A stretch of DNA of 25,399 bases from contig PLZZ01000118.1 in NCBI GenBank assembly GCA_003153585.1, positions 1 to 25,399 on the forward strand, in the 5' to 3' direction. The position numbers and the translations under genes were made by a program. Of this stretch, positions 7,306-15,062 are shown piece after piece (the first letter of the stretch is position 1; every line of letters begins with the position of its first letter). The notes beneath the pieces were generated by a model. That model saw only the letters and a list, made by a program, of their open reading frames with translations. It did no database searches and was not told the DNA's origin. This DNA is from Acidobacteriota bacterium. Its GTDB lineage: Bacteria > Acidobacteriota > Terriglobia > Acidiferrales > UBA7541.

Positions 7306-7608
7306 ATGGCAAATCCGCTGAGCAAGTCTAAAATTATTGCGCACATGGCCGAAAAGGTCAGCACTCCTGAAAAGCCGGTATCCAAGAAACAAGTCGCGTC
7401 GTTTTTTGACGAATTCTTCAAGCTGGCCATAAAAGAGACGAAGGGCGCGGGGAAATTCGTGATCCCGGGCCTGGGCCGCTCCGTGAAAGCACATCGTAAG
7501 GCGCGTATGGGCCGCAACCCCGCCACGGGCGAGGCCATTAAGATAAAGGCCAAGACCGTCGTACGCTTGCGTGCTTCAAAAGCGTTTAAAGACGCCGTAC
7601 TGAAGTAG
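7306..7608 (+). CDS. HU/IHF-family nucleoid DNA-binding protein
   Basis: A 100-residue basic protein with the bacterial HU fold: an N-terminal helical part (SKSKIIAHMAEKV, then VASFFDEFFKLAIKE), the strand segment GKFVIPGLGRSVKAHRKARMGRNPATGEAIKIKAK including the DNA-binding arm with the hallmark RNPATGE, and the C-terminal helix. It should bind and bend DNA as a dimer. A slightly longer, Lys-rich N-terminus (SKSK, KPVSKKQ) is seen compared with the ~90-residue E. coli HU. The same frame is open upstream into the peptidase gene, but AGGAG at 7290-7294 and a promoter at 7214-7242 support ATG 7306. The gene is bracketed by its own promoter and terminator, so it is probably a single-gene unit. 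Subfamily (HU or IHF-like) is not resolved. Confidence 0.93.
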   Translation: MANPLSKSKIIAHMAEKVSTPEKPVSKKQVASFFDEFFKLAIKETKGAGKFVIPGLGRSVKAHRKARMGRNPATGEAIKIKAKTVVRLRASKAFKDAVLK

Positions 7609-7632
7609 CGAATTCGGCGCAGAGATTCGCGG

Positions 7633-7694
7633 CAAAACCCCCAGGCATCGCCGTCCCGCAACACGCGACGGAGGTTTGGGGGTTTTGTCTTTTC
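7633..7694 (+). terminator. Strong intrinsic terminator after HU
   Basis: CAAAACCCCCA (7633-7643) pairs perfectly over 11 bp with TGGGGGTTTTG (7677-7687), followed by TCTTTT. Inside the loop a second, weaker stem can form (CCGTC with GACGG, 7651-7655 and 7667-7671). The A-run before and T-run after the C/G stem are typical of Rho-independent terminators; the 33-base structured loop is unusually large. Confidence 0.75.
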
Positions 7695-7718
7695 ATCGAA
7701 GCTCGGTTTTCTTATAGA
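7690..7718 (+). promoter_or_regulatory. Weak candidate promoter of the SDR-pncB operon
   Basis: TTTTCA (7690-7695), a 17-base spacer and TATAGA (7713-7718); each hexamer matches four of six consensus bases. It lies just after the HU terminator and 49 bases before the SDR start, the place where an operon promoter is expected. The -35 overlaps the terminator T-run. Confidence 0.3.
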
Positions 7719-7767
7719 TGGCGCAAGTGCAGCTTTATGCGTGGATTTCGATGAATCCTGAGGCTAA

Positions 7768-8595
7768 ATGACTTCGCCGCATTGGGACGAAATTCGTACA
7801 GAGGAATATCGGCGCTTCCGCTTCAATTTTCCTGAGAAAACGCTTGCTGGGAAGACCGTCGTCGTCGCGGGCGGGACTGGCGGGCTGGGCCCCGCAACTG
7901 TGTCACTTCTCGCACGTGAAGGTGCGCAGCTCGTAGTCGGCTACCGGGCGAACCGCGCGCGCGCTGAGGAACTGCAAACCGCGATCGAGGAGAATTTCAA
8001 CCGGAAAATCCTTTTAGTCCCGGGCGACCTCGCAAGACTGGAAACCAAGCGGAATTATGCCGCAGCCATCGAAGAACTTCGAACTCCGCTCGCCGGCGTC
8101 GTGATTTTTGCTGGAGATCCCGCACGCGTCACTTTCGAAAAACTCGACCGCGACGCTCTCTTGGCTTCACTCGAGGCGAATTATGTGGGACCTGTTTTGC
8201 TGGCGAGAGAGTTAGGTGAAGTGATGGAACGCAGCCCACAAGGCGGCAGCATAGTCTTCTTGGGCACTATGCAGGCGCTCTCTGTCTTTCCGTCGAGTCT
8301 GAATTACGCTGCGCCCAAAGCGGCGCTCGTGCATGCGGCAAAAATCCTGGCGCAGCAATGGAGCCATGTTCGCGTAAACGCGGTGGCACCCGGTGCCACA
8401 CATGCGGGAATGGCTGCCGCGAGCATTCAATCGGGTAAATATGACACGCATATAGACAGCGGCGCGATTGAGCGCTTTGGCTACCCCGAAGATGTCGCGC
8501 GCGCAGTGCGCTTTTTTCTTGAACCTGACAATTACATCACCGGACAGGTAATCGTAGTCGACGGCGGACTCAGCTTACGCCGCCTTCGCGGATAG
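7768..8595 (+). CDS. SDR-family NAD(P)-dependent oxidoreductase with Thr at the catalytic Ser position
   Basis: A 275-residue short-chain dehydrogenase/reductase. The dinucleotide-binding turn is GGTGGLG (residues 35-41), a variant of TGxxxGxG; the NNAG region reads VIFAGD (112-117). The catalytic pair is Tyr180-x3-Lys184 (NYAAPKA). Thirteen residues before Tyr180, where the usual catalytic Ser sits, is Thr167 (FLGTMQAL). The C-terminus has GYPEDVARAVRFFLEP and GQVIVVDGG, standard for FabG-like SDRs. The substrate is not predictable. GAGG at 7758-7761 supports ATG 7768. The gene ends 7 bases before pncB, so the two are probably co-transcribed; whether this enzyme acts in nicotinamide metabolism or is merely linked is unknown. 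Confidence 0.88.
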   Translation: MTSPHWDEIRTEEYRRFRFNFPEKTLAGKTVVVAGGTGGLGPATVSLLAREGAQLVVGYRANRARAEELQTAIEENFNRKILLVPGDLARLETKRNYAAAIEELRTPLAGVVIFAGDPARVTFEKLDRDALLASLEANYVGPVLLARELGEVMERSPQGGSIVFLGTMQALSVFPSSLNYAAPKAALVHAAKILAQQWSHVRVNAVAPGATHAGMAAASIQSGKYDTHIDSGAIERFGYPEDVARAVRFFLEPDNYITGQVIVVDGGLSLRRLRG

Positions 8596-8602
8596 CCGCC
8601 GA

Positions 8603-9955
8603 ATGCTTGAACACTCAGGACTCTTAACCGATCTCTATGAATTGACCATGGCGGCCGGATACCTGCAGACCGGCTTCGATGCTCGCGCTACCTTTGAATT
8701 ATTCGTCCGGCATCTACCAGCCAAGAGGAACTACCTCGTGACAGCCGGACTCGAACAGGCTTTGGAGTTTCTAGAACAGGTTCATTTTACAAAGGATGAA
8801 ATTTCTTACCTACGCCGGCATCCGATTTTTTGCAATATCCGCGATGAATTCTTCGACTACCTTGAGAGATTCCGCTTCTCCGGCGACGTTTGGGCCATGC
8901 CCGAAGGATCACTCGTATTCCCCGGCGAACCTATGCTCCGTGTCGTCGCGCCCATCATCGAGGGCCAGATTATGGAAACCTATCTGCTCGCGACGCTGAG
9001 TTATCAGACCATGATCTCCAGTAAAGCGGCGCGTGTGGTCACGGCAGCCGAGGGCCGCCAGATTGTCGACTTTGGAGCTCGGCGCGCGCATGGCAGCGAA
9101 GCCAGCCTTCTAGCAGCCCGTGCAGCGTCGATCGGCGGATGTGAAGGGACCTCAAACGTTCTCGCCGGACAACAATTCGGAATGGACACTTATGGAACCC
9201 AGGCGCATTCCTGGGTGATGGCGCACGAGAATGAAACAGAAGCGTTTCGTCACTTTCTGGATGCTTTCCCAACGCATGCCGTGCTTCTGCTCGACACCTA
9301 CGATGTGCGCGTCGCCACAAAGACAATCATTAAGATGGGACGCAAGCCTGCTGGCGTGCGGCTGGACAGCGGCGACCTGGCGAAAGATAGCCGCTGGGTG
9401 CGCCGCGAACTGGATCGTGCCGGATGGACGGACGTCAAGATATTCGCCTCCGGTGATCTCGACGAATACAGAATTACGAAACTACTGGCTAAAGGCGCGG
9501 CGATTGACGCTTTCGGTGTTGGCACATCCTTGGCCACGCCGGGTGATGCACCACACTTGAATCTGATCTATAAACTCGTGGAGGTCGAGCGCGCTGGACA
9601 AATTCGCGAAGCAGCAAAATTGAGTGCCGCAAAAGTTACATACCCGGGTCGCAAACAGGTTTTCCGGTATTCGAATGGCAAATGCCAGTACCAAAGCGAT
9701 AAAATTGCACTGGAAGGCGAACCGGCAAACGGGGGTGAGCCCATGTTGATCGAAGTAATGCGCGGCGGCCAGCGCATCGCGCCGGCTGAATCGATCAGTG
9801 TTTTACGGGGTCGGTGTATAAATAGCTTAACTCGGCTGCCCCGCCGCTTCCTGCAGATCAACCGAACCGCGGTCTATCCCGTACGTTATAGTCAGCGGCT
9901 AAAAACGATGCTGGAAAAGGTGCGACAACGTGTTCGCAGGGCCGCGAAAAAATAA
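8603..9955 (+). CDS. pncB: Nicotinate phosphoribosyltransferase
   Basis: A 450-residue cytoplasmic enzyme that makes nicotinate mononucleotide from nicotinate and PRPP, usually with ATP hydrolysis, the entry step of the Preiss-Handler NAD pathway. Family hallmarks: LLTDLYELTMAAGY at the N-terminus, DFGARRAHGSEAS, GTQAHSW (the His region phosphorylated in the family), LLLDTYDV, GVRLDSGDL, IFASGDLDEYRI and FGVGTSLATPGDAPHLNLIY. The length fits bacterial members. The C-terminal ~45 residues are basic (KVRQRVRRAAKK). The start is 7 bases after the SDR stop, with little Shine-Dalgarno sequence, suggesting translational coupling. The next gene encodes the enzyme that supplies its substrate. Confidence 0.95.
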   Translation: MLEHSGLLTDLYELTMAAGYLQTGFDARATFELFVRHLPAKRNYLVTAGLEQALEFLEQVHFTKDEISYLRRHPIFCNIRDEFFDYLERFRFSGDVWAMPEGSLVFPGEPMLRVVAPIIEGQIMETYLLATLSYQTMISSKAARVVTAAEGRQIVDFGARRAHGSEASLLAARAASIGGCEGTSNVLAGQQFGMDTYGTQAHSWVMAHENETEAFRHFLDAFPTHAVLLLDTYDVRVATKTIIKMGRKPAGVRLDSGDLAKDSRWVRRELDRAGWTDVKIFASGDLDEYRITKLLAKGAAIDAFGVGTSLATPGDAPHLNLIYKLVEVERAGQIREAAKLSAAKVTYPGRKQVFRYSNGKCQYQSDKIALEGEPANGGEPMLIEVMRGGQRIAPAESISVLRGRCINSLTRLPRRFLQINRTAVYPVRYSQRLKTMLEKVRQRVRRAAKK

Positions 9956-9978
9956 ATCCTGGCGCCGCGCAGGAATTT
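9954..9978 (+). promoter_or_regulatory. Intercistronic hairpin that covers the ribosome site of the nicotinamidase-like gene
   Basis: AAATCCTG pairs with CAGGAATTT (one bulged A) around the loop GCGCCGCG. It begins at the pncB stop codon. The AGGAA ribosome site of the next gene (9971-9975, nine bases before ATG 9985) lies in the 3' arm, so folding could damp translation unless ribosomes finishing pncB open it. Confidence 0.35.
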
Positions 9979-9984
9979 AAGTCC

Positions 9985-10611
9985 ATGCTGAAAAGTAAAG
10001 TTGCCTTTTGGGAAGTGGACGTGCAGGAGGATTTCATGCTGCCCGGAGGAAAGCTGTATGTCTCCGGCGGGGAAAAAATCATTCCAAACATTACGCGGTT
10101 AGTGGACGTCGCGCGTGAAGGACGCGTGCTTCTTATTTCCAGCGCCTGCCGTCATCTTCCCGATGATCCGGAATTCGAAATCTTTCCGCCTCACTGCGTT
10201 CGTGGGACTCCAGGAGAGCGCATCATTCCCCAGGGGCTGGCGGGAAAAGTCCATTTCATCCCGAACGACGGAACCGCGAAGCTGCCGGATTCTATTTTCA
10301 ATAATCAACAGCTCGTTCTCGAGAAGCAAACTCTGGATGTTTTCAATAATCCTCATGCGGAAACAATTGTTAATCGACTTGGCAAAGATACCGAATACTT
10401 GGTCTTCGGCGTGGTTGTAGAACACTGCGTACATTTGGCCGCGAAAGGCTTGCTCGATCGCGGCCGCAAAGTCTCGATTGTTAAAGACGCTGTCGAAACC
10501 TTAAAAGGCGCCGATGGGCGCCGTTCGCTCGATGAACTTAAATCGCTTGGCGCAGCATTCGTCTCCACCGATGAAGCAATCGCGATGGTTGCCGCCAAGT
10601 CTGCGCGCTGA
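9985..10611 (+). CDS. pncA: Nicotinamidase-like cysteine hydrolase (isochorismatase fold)
   Basis: A 208-residue enzyme predicted to deamidate nicotinamide to nicotinate, the substrate of the preceding pncB. The catalytic triad of the fold is in place: D12 (VDVQEDF), K114 (LEKQTLDVF) and C148 (VVVEHCVHLAAKG). The stretch FPPHCVRGTPGE is typical of nicotinamidases. Metal ligands are usually D-x-H plus a later His; here the segment reads ACRH, so C55 takes the Asp position with H57 and H70 kept. This could alter or abolish zinc or iron binding. The spacing from pncB is 29 bases, consistent with one transcript. The gene context favours nicotinamidase; another amide or thiol substrate of the cysteine hydrolase family is possible, so the symbol is tentative. 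Confidence 0.82.
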   Translation: MLKSKVAFWEVDVQEDFMLPGGKLYVSGGEKIIPNITRLVDVAREGRVLLISSACRHLPDDPEFEIFPPHCVRGTPGERIIPQGLAGKVHFIPNDGTAKLPDSIFNNQQLVLEKQTLDVFNNPHAETIVNRLGKDTEYLVFGVVVEHCVHLAAKGLLDRGRKVSIVKDAVETLKGADGRRSLDELKSLGAAFVSTDEAIAMVAAKSAR

Positions 10612-10640
10612 ACCACCATCGCCGTTACAGAGAAAATAAA

Positions 10641-11123
10641 ATGTCGCTCGAACAACAGCAGTTGGCTTGGAAGTTGCTTCAGCAGGCCTATCAAGCGCAG
10701 ATGCACGGTGATTACGACCACGCCGTTGAGCTCTACACGAAATCGCTGGAAATCTTCCCTACCGCCGAAGCGCATACTTTCCTGGGCTGGACCTATCACT
10801 TCCAGGGAAAAGTGGACGAAGCCATCGCCGAATGCAAACGCGCCATCGAAGTGGATCCGGATTTCGGCAATCCGTACAATGACATTGGCTCTTATTTGAT
10901 AGCGCTTAGGCGTTTTGATGAAGCCATTCCCTGGCTGGAGCAGGCCATCGCCGCCCCGCGCTACGACCCGCGCCACTTCCCGTACTTCAACCTCGGCCGC
11001 GTTTACCACGCCAAAGGCATGCTCACCCGGGCGCGCGAATGCTTTCAGCAAGCGCTTCGCATTGAGCCGCAGTACACTCTCGCGCGCCAAGCCATCGAAA
11101 ATCTCCGCCGGATGGTTAACTAG
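10641..11123 (+). CDS. Tetratricopeptide-repeat (TPR) protein
   Basis: A 160-residue soluble protein made almost wholly of about four TPR units: QQAYQAQMHGDYDHAVELYT, AHTFLGWTYHFQGKVDEAI, GNPYNDIGSYLIALRRFDEA and YFNLGRVYHAKGMLTRAREC, with the usual small residues at positions 8 and 20 and Pro at the ends (FPT, VDPD, IEPQ). There is no signal peptide or membrane segment. TPRs form a helical scaffold for protein contacts; the partner is unknown. It is the last gene of the run beginning at 7768, 29 bases after the nicotinamidase-like gene. Its TAG stop shares the bases CTAG with the stop of the convergent transporter gene, so the two genes overlap by 4 bp. Confidence 0.88.
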   Translation: MSLEQQQLAWKLLQQAYQAQMHGDYDHAVELYTKSLEIFPTAEAHTFLGWTYHFQGKVDEAIAECKRAIEVDPDFGNPYNDIGSYLIALRRFDEAIPWLEQAIAAPRYDPRHFPYFNLGRVYHAKGMLTRARECFQQALRIEPQYTLARQAIENLRRMVN

Positions 11124-12403
11124 TCGGATTGCACGGAGGCATTCCTTGGTTTCAGGATCTTGTCGTACAGCCAGGTGAGAGCTGCTGTGAGAATTCCTAT
11201 CGCGCTGATGACCCACCACATCTGCTGTGGCCTGCGTATCACTTCGCCGTAGTAGTGCACTAGGTAGCCCCCCAACGGCCCGCCGATGAGATATCCAATC
11301 GCTATGGGCAGAAACGCGTAGCCCATATAAAGCCCCTGCTGTCCGGAAGGCGCAAGGCGCGAAATGTATTCATAGTATCGCGATGCTTGCGTGATCTCGC
11401 CTATCGCTACCCCCACTAACGTCGCGACTAAAATCGGAATCGTCGGATGAATAGCCAAAAGTATCCAGGAAAGACCCGTGATAAAGAAGCCCAGCGCCAT
11501 GGCCCTGACCGCCGGCATTTTCCGAGTAAGGTATGACACCAGAATCTGGAAACAAATCACAATTATTGGGTCTACCGACAAAATCAAATCCACATTTGCT
11601 TTTGGATTCACATAACCGCGAATGAAAAGCGGAACAGAAATATATTGCTGCCAGAATACGATGTAAAAACCGGAGGAAATCACGAGAAAAAGGACGAATC
11701 GGAAGTTGCCCAGCACAACAAACATGTTGCTGAGGGCAGTGAAGACGCTTGCTACCTTCTGTTCTCCAGAGCGTCCAGGCTCGCGATAGAAGAATAGCGT
11801 AGTCCAAAACATCAGGAAAACGCTGAGAGCGGCTACACGGAACACGCTTTCGATTCCCCACCCCAACTGCTTTCGCACAAGCCAAGCGACGATGGGCCCA
11901 AGCGCACCGCCAATATTCACTAGGGTGTAATAAATCGAATACCCTAGCGAGCGAACGTTTTCGCTCGACGCACGCGCCGTTGTCCCGGCCACGCACGGCT
12001 TCACGACGCCTGGGCCTAGTGCCGGAATCATCAGTATTGCAAGAACCAGCCATTTATCGCCCATCGCGCGCCGTAAGGATTCCATCCAGGGAGCAGCGAG
12101 CGAACCGAGAAGAAAATAGCCTACCGTCATGACCAGATAAGCGAACATCAATGCGCGGCGGAAGCCAAAGCGGTCTGCAAGCGTTCCGCCAAGAATCGGC
12201 AGAAACCATACGACCATACCGAATATGCCCACCACCCAACCGGTTAGCTCGCTCGAGAAATGCAGCTGCTCGCTTAGGTAAATGGCCAGGACCGCGCTCG
12301 TCGCATAGTAGGCTACACGTTCGAAAATCTCCGTGAAGTTTGCGATCCAGAAGGCCGGCTCAAAACCGGAGCGGATTTCTCGCAGACGCTGTGTAAAACT
12401 CAA
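11120..12403 (-). CDS. POT/PTR2-like major facilitator transporter
   Basis: A 427-residue polytopic inner-membrane protein with about 12 predicted spans. The first span carries FTEIFERVAYYA (E25-x2-E28-R29), matching the ExxER signature of proton-coupled oligopeptide transporters, and GPGVVKPCV near residue 130 resembles the GxGxxKPxV motif of the same family. GGTLADRFGFRRAL is the general MFS loop 2-3 motif. It probably imports di- or tripeptides or related solutes with protons, but some family members carry nitrate or other substrates. The start is TTG (12401-12403): no in-frame ATG precedes the ExxER segment, and a GGGGGA run lies just upstream. The gene is divergent from tdh and convergent with the TPR gene. 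It is shorter than the ~460-500 residues common in the family. Confidence 0.85.
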   Translation of the reverse strand: MSFTQRLREIRSGFEPAFWIANFTEIFERVAYYATSAVLAIYLSEQLHFSSELTGWVVGIFGMVVWFLPILGGTLADRFGFRRALMFAYLVMTVGYFLLGSLAAPWMESLRRAMGDKWLVLAILMIPALGPGVVKPCVAGTTARASSENVRSLGYSIYYTLVNIGGALGPIVAWLVRKQLGWGIESVFRVAALSVFLMFWTTLFFYREPGRSGEQKVASVFTALSNMFVVLGNFRFVLFLVISSGFYIVFWQQYISVPLFIRGYVNPKANVDLILSVDPIIVICFQILVSYLTRKMPAVRAMALGFFITGLSWILLAIHPTIPILVATLVGVAIGEITQASRYYEYISRLAPSGQQGLYMGYAFLPIAIGYLIGGPLGGYLVHYYGEVIRRPQQMWWVISAIGILTAALTWLYDKILKPRNASVQSD

Positions 12404-12566
12404 CGGTCCCCCGGCACCACGTTGGCAATGCGCGGCGCATAGCTTTTCGATGCCATGTCAGGCCGCGATTGTAACGGAACACCCGCCCGCGCGCTCTCGA
12501 TTTTTGCGTTTCAGAAGCGTGTGTTAAGATTGCTCGTTTGGTCTGAAGGAAGGTTGCAAGGAAACG

Positions 12567-13625
12567 ATGCCCGTCGCAACGATGAAGGCTTTGCGCAAGA
12601 TGCGTCCCGCGCGTGGCGCGCAGCTTGAGTCAGTACCGATTCCCACTCCTGGCCCCACGGAAGTAATTGTTCGCGTTCGCGCAGCGTCAATTTGCGGGAC
12701 CGACCTGCACATTTACGGCTGGGATCGCTGGTCCGCTTCGCGGATTCACCCTCCGATGACGTTCGGGCATGAATTCTGCGGCACCGTGGATAGAGTTGGA
12801 TCCGAGGTCACCTCGGTCAAGCCTGGCGATTTCGTTAGCGCCGAAATGCACGTGAATTGCGGACATTGCCGGCCCTGCCGCATGGGGCAGCTCCATCTCT
12901 GCCAAAATGTGAAAATCATCGGCATCGATGCCGACGGCTGCTTCGCCGAATTCGTGCGTATCCCCATACGCAATATCTGGAAAGTTGACCCGGCCATCCC
13001 CGAACACTACGCCGCCATACTCGATCCGTTGGGGAACGCGGTCCACACGGTACTTGCGGGAGAAATCGCTGCGCTAAACGTGGTTGTCACCGGCGCCGGC
13101 CCCATCGGTCTAATGGCCATCGCGGTGGCTCGCGCCTGCGGCAGTGCGATGATTTTTGCCACCGAAGTAAATCCGCACCGCCGGGAGTTGGCAAAACAAA
13201 TGGGCGCGGACGAAGCGCTCGATCCGAATCAGGGAGACGTGGTCGCGCGAGTTTTGGAGGCGACCGAAGGCGCGGGCGTTGACGTCCTCCTCGAAATGAG
13301 CGGAAACTCTGCGGCCATTCATCAAGGGTTCCAAATGCTGCGGCCTGGCGGGCGCGCTTCGCTTTTGGGAATTCCTAAAGACCCTGTCACCTTCGACCTT
13401 GTAAACGACGTCATCTTTAAGGGCGCGACGGTTCAGGGAATTTATGGCCGTAAAATGTTCGAGACCTGGGTGCAAATGACGGAACTTCTGAAGCATGGCA
13501 GGCTGAATCTGGAGCCGCTATTCAAAGAACGCCTGCCATTGGAAAAATTCGCCGACGCATTTTCGCTTCTGGAATCCGGAGAAGCCGGCAAAATTCTGTT
13601 TTATCCCAACGGCTCGCATAAATAG
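12567..13625 (+). CDS. tdh: L-threonine 3-dehydrogenase
   Basis: A 352-residue zinc-dependent medium-chain dehydrogenase that oxidises L-threonine to 2-amino-3-ketobutyrate with NAD+. Catalytic zinc ligands are C43 (ICGTDLHIYGWDRW) and H68-E69 (FGHEF). Structural zinc is held by C98, C101, C104 and C112 in CGHCRPCRMGQLHLC. The Rossmann turn is TGAGPIGLMA. The DLHIYGWD segment and GIYGRKMFETW near the C-terminus are typical of Tdh and separate it from generic alcohol dehydrogenases. The neighbour kbl, 27 bases downstream, uses the product, which strongly supports the call. Start: AAGGAAA lies 4-10 bases before ATG 12567; an in-frame Met at residue 6 is an alternative. Confidence 0.94.
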   Translation: MPVATMKALRKMRPARGAQLESVPIPTPGPTEVIVRVRAASICGTDLHIYGWDRWSASRIHPPMTFGHEFCGTVDRVGSEVTSVKPGDFVSAEMHVNCGHCRPCRMGQLHLCQNVKIIGIDADGCFAEFVRIPIRNIWKVDPAIPEHYAAILDPLGNAVHTVLAGEIAALNVVVTGAGPIGLMAIAVARACGSAMIFATEVNPHRRELAKQMGADEALDPNQGDVVARVLEATEGAGVDVLLEMSGNSAAIHQGFQMLRPGGRASLLGIPKDPVTFDLVNDVIFKGATVQGIYGRKMFETWVQMTELLKHGRLNLEPLFKERLPLEKFADAFSLLESGEAGKILFYPNGSHK

Positions 13626-13652
13626 TTAGTCCCACAATTTATCGGAGAAATC

Positions 13653-14852
13653 ATGAGCACATCCACGCGTCCACAGTTCAAATTCCTGCACGAAGCTCTC
13701 GAGGATTTGAAGGCCAAGCACCTTTATTTTCGTTTGAAGATTCTGGAAGGTGAACAAAAGCCCCTCGCAAATTTCGACGGCAAGGAAGTCATCAATCTGA
13801 GCTCGAATAACTATCTGGGATTGACCACCCACCCCAAGCTGCGGCGCGCAGCCATCGACGCCACGCGAAAATTCGGCGTGGGCTCAGGCGCCGTCCGCAC
13901 CATCGCCGGAACCATGAAGATGCACATGGATCTTGAAGAGCAGATCGCAGGTTTTAAACAAGTTGAAGCCTGTGTGGTTTTCCAGTCTGGATTCGCGGCA
14001 AATGCAGGAACGGTTTCGGCTATTCTGAGCAAAGACGACCTGATCGTTTCCGACGAGCTGAACCATGCTTCCATCATCGACGGCGCGCGCCTTTCAAAAG
14101 CAACCATCAAGGTCTTCAAACACAAAGATATCGCCGATTGCGAACGCATCCTGAAAGAAACCCAAGACTGGAATGCAAAAAAGCTTCTGATTACCGACGG
14201 GGTTTTCTCTATGGACGGCGATATCGCCAATTTGCCGGCGCTCTGCGATCTTGCCGAAAGATATAACTGCATCATGATGGTGGATGACGCGCACTCCTCG
14301 GGCGTGCTGGGAAGCCGCGGGCGCGGGACCATCGATCATCTGGGATGCCACGGCCGCGTCGATATCCAAGTCGGCACTCTCAGTAAAGCCATCGGTTCCA
14401 TCGGTGGCTACGTCTGTGGCTCGCACGATCTGATTGAATTTCTCTACCAGCGCGCCAGGCCGTTTCTTTTTTCCACTTCGCACCCACCGTCCGTGACGGC
14501 CACCTGTCAGGCTGCCTTTGCGTTGCTCGACTCCGAGGCCGGTGACCGGCTGGTAAAGAAGCTCTGGTCAAACACGAAATTCTTCAAGCGCAAATTGAAA
14601 AAGCTTGGCTTCAACACGGGCAAGAGCGAGACGCCCATTACGCCCATCATGGTGGGCGATGCGGAAAAAGCCTTCCAGTTTTCGCGGGAGCTATTTTCCG
14701 AAGGCGTGTTTGTCGTCGCCCTCGGTTTTCCCACCGTTCCGGAAGGCAAGGCTCGGTTACGCACAATAGTCACCGCAACTCACAAGCGTAGTGATTTGGA
14801 ACGGGCGCTCGAGATTATCGAGCGTGTTGGCAAAAAGCTCGGAATCGTCTGA
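13653..14852 (+). CDS. kbl: Glycine C-acetyltransferase (2-amino-3-ketobutyrate CoA ligase)
   Basis: A 399-residue PLP enzyme of the alpha-oxoamine synthase family. It cleaves 2-amino-3-ketobutyrate with CoA to glycine and acetyl-CoA, the second step of threonine breakdown. Key residues: the PLP lysine K245 in GTLSKAIGSIGG, the ring-stacking H139 in DELNHASIIDG, D211 and H214 in VDDAHSSGVLG, and NNYLGL and FGVGSGAVRTIAGT near the N-terminus. The length matches Kbl (about 398). It follows tdh by 27 bases with GGAG at 13642-13645 before ATG 13653. BioF and HemA are relatives, but the tdh neighbour and the RTIAGT and FSTSHPPS sequences favour Kbl. Confidence 0.95.
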   Translation: MSTSTRPQFKFLHEALEDLKAKHLYFRLKILEGEQKPLANFDGKEVINLSSNNYLGLTTHPKLRRAAIDATRKFGVGSGAVRTIAGTMKMHMDLEEQIAGFKQVEACVVFQSGFAANAGTVSAILSKDDLIVSDELNHASIIDGARLSKATIKVFKHKDIADCERILKETQDWNAKKLLITDGVFSMDGDIANLPALCDLAERYNCIMMVDDAHSSGVLGSRGRGTIDHLGCHGRVDIQVGTLSKAIGSIGGYVCGSHDLIEFLYQRARPFLFSTSHPPSVTATCQAAFALLDSEAGDRLVKKLWSNTKFFKRKLKKLGFNTGKSETPITPIMVGDAEKAFQFSRELFSEGVFVVALGFPTVPEGKARLRTIVTATHKRSDLERALEIIERVGKKLGIV

Positions 14853-15062
14853 GATTCGATAGTCTTGGCTCCGAGACCGCGAATTAACTAACTGAGATAC
14901 TTGTGGTTACTTCACATCTCGGTAAGCTTCTGATACGCTGGCAGCGAAAATCAGAGAGGCGCCGCAACTCTAGCAAAGTTGCTTACTCGGAACGCCTGCC
15001 AGTCAAAGGTCGGCGGCTTTGCCGAAGCTCAGACACGCAAAGACAATCGTGGAGGAATGCCG

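Noticed and set aside
10353..11219. A 288-codon minus-strand frame.
   Set aside because: It is antisense to the nicotinamidase-like and TPR genes, both of which have clear motifs; no domain is visible in it.
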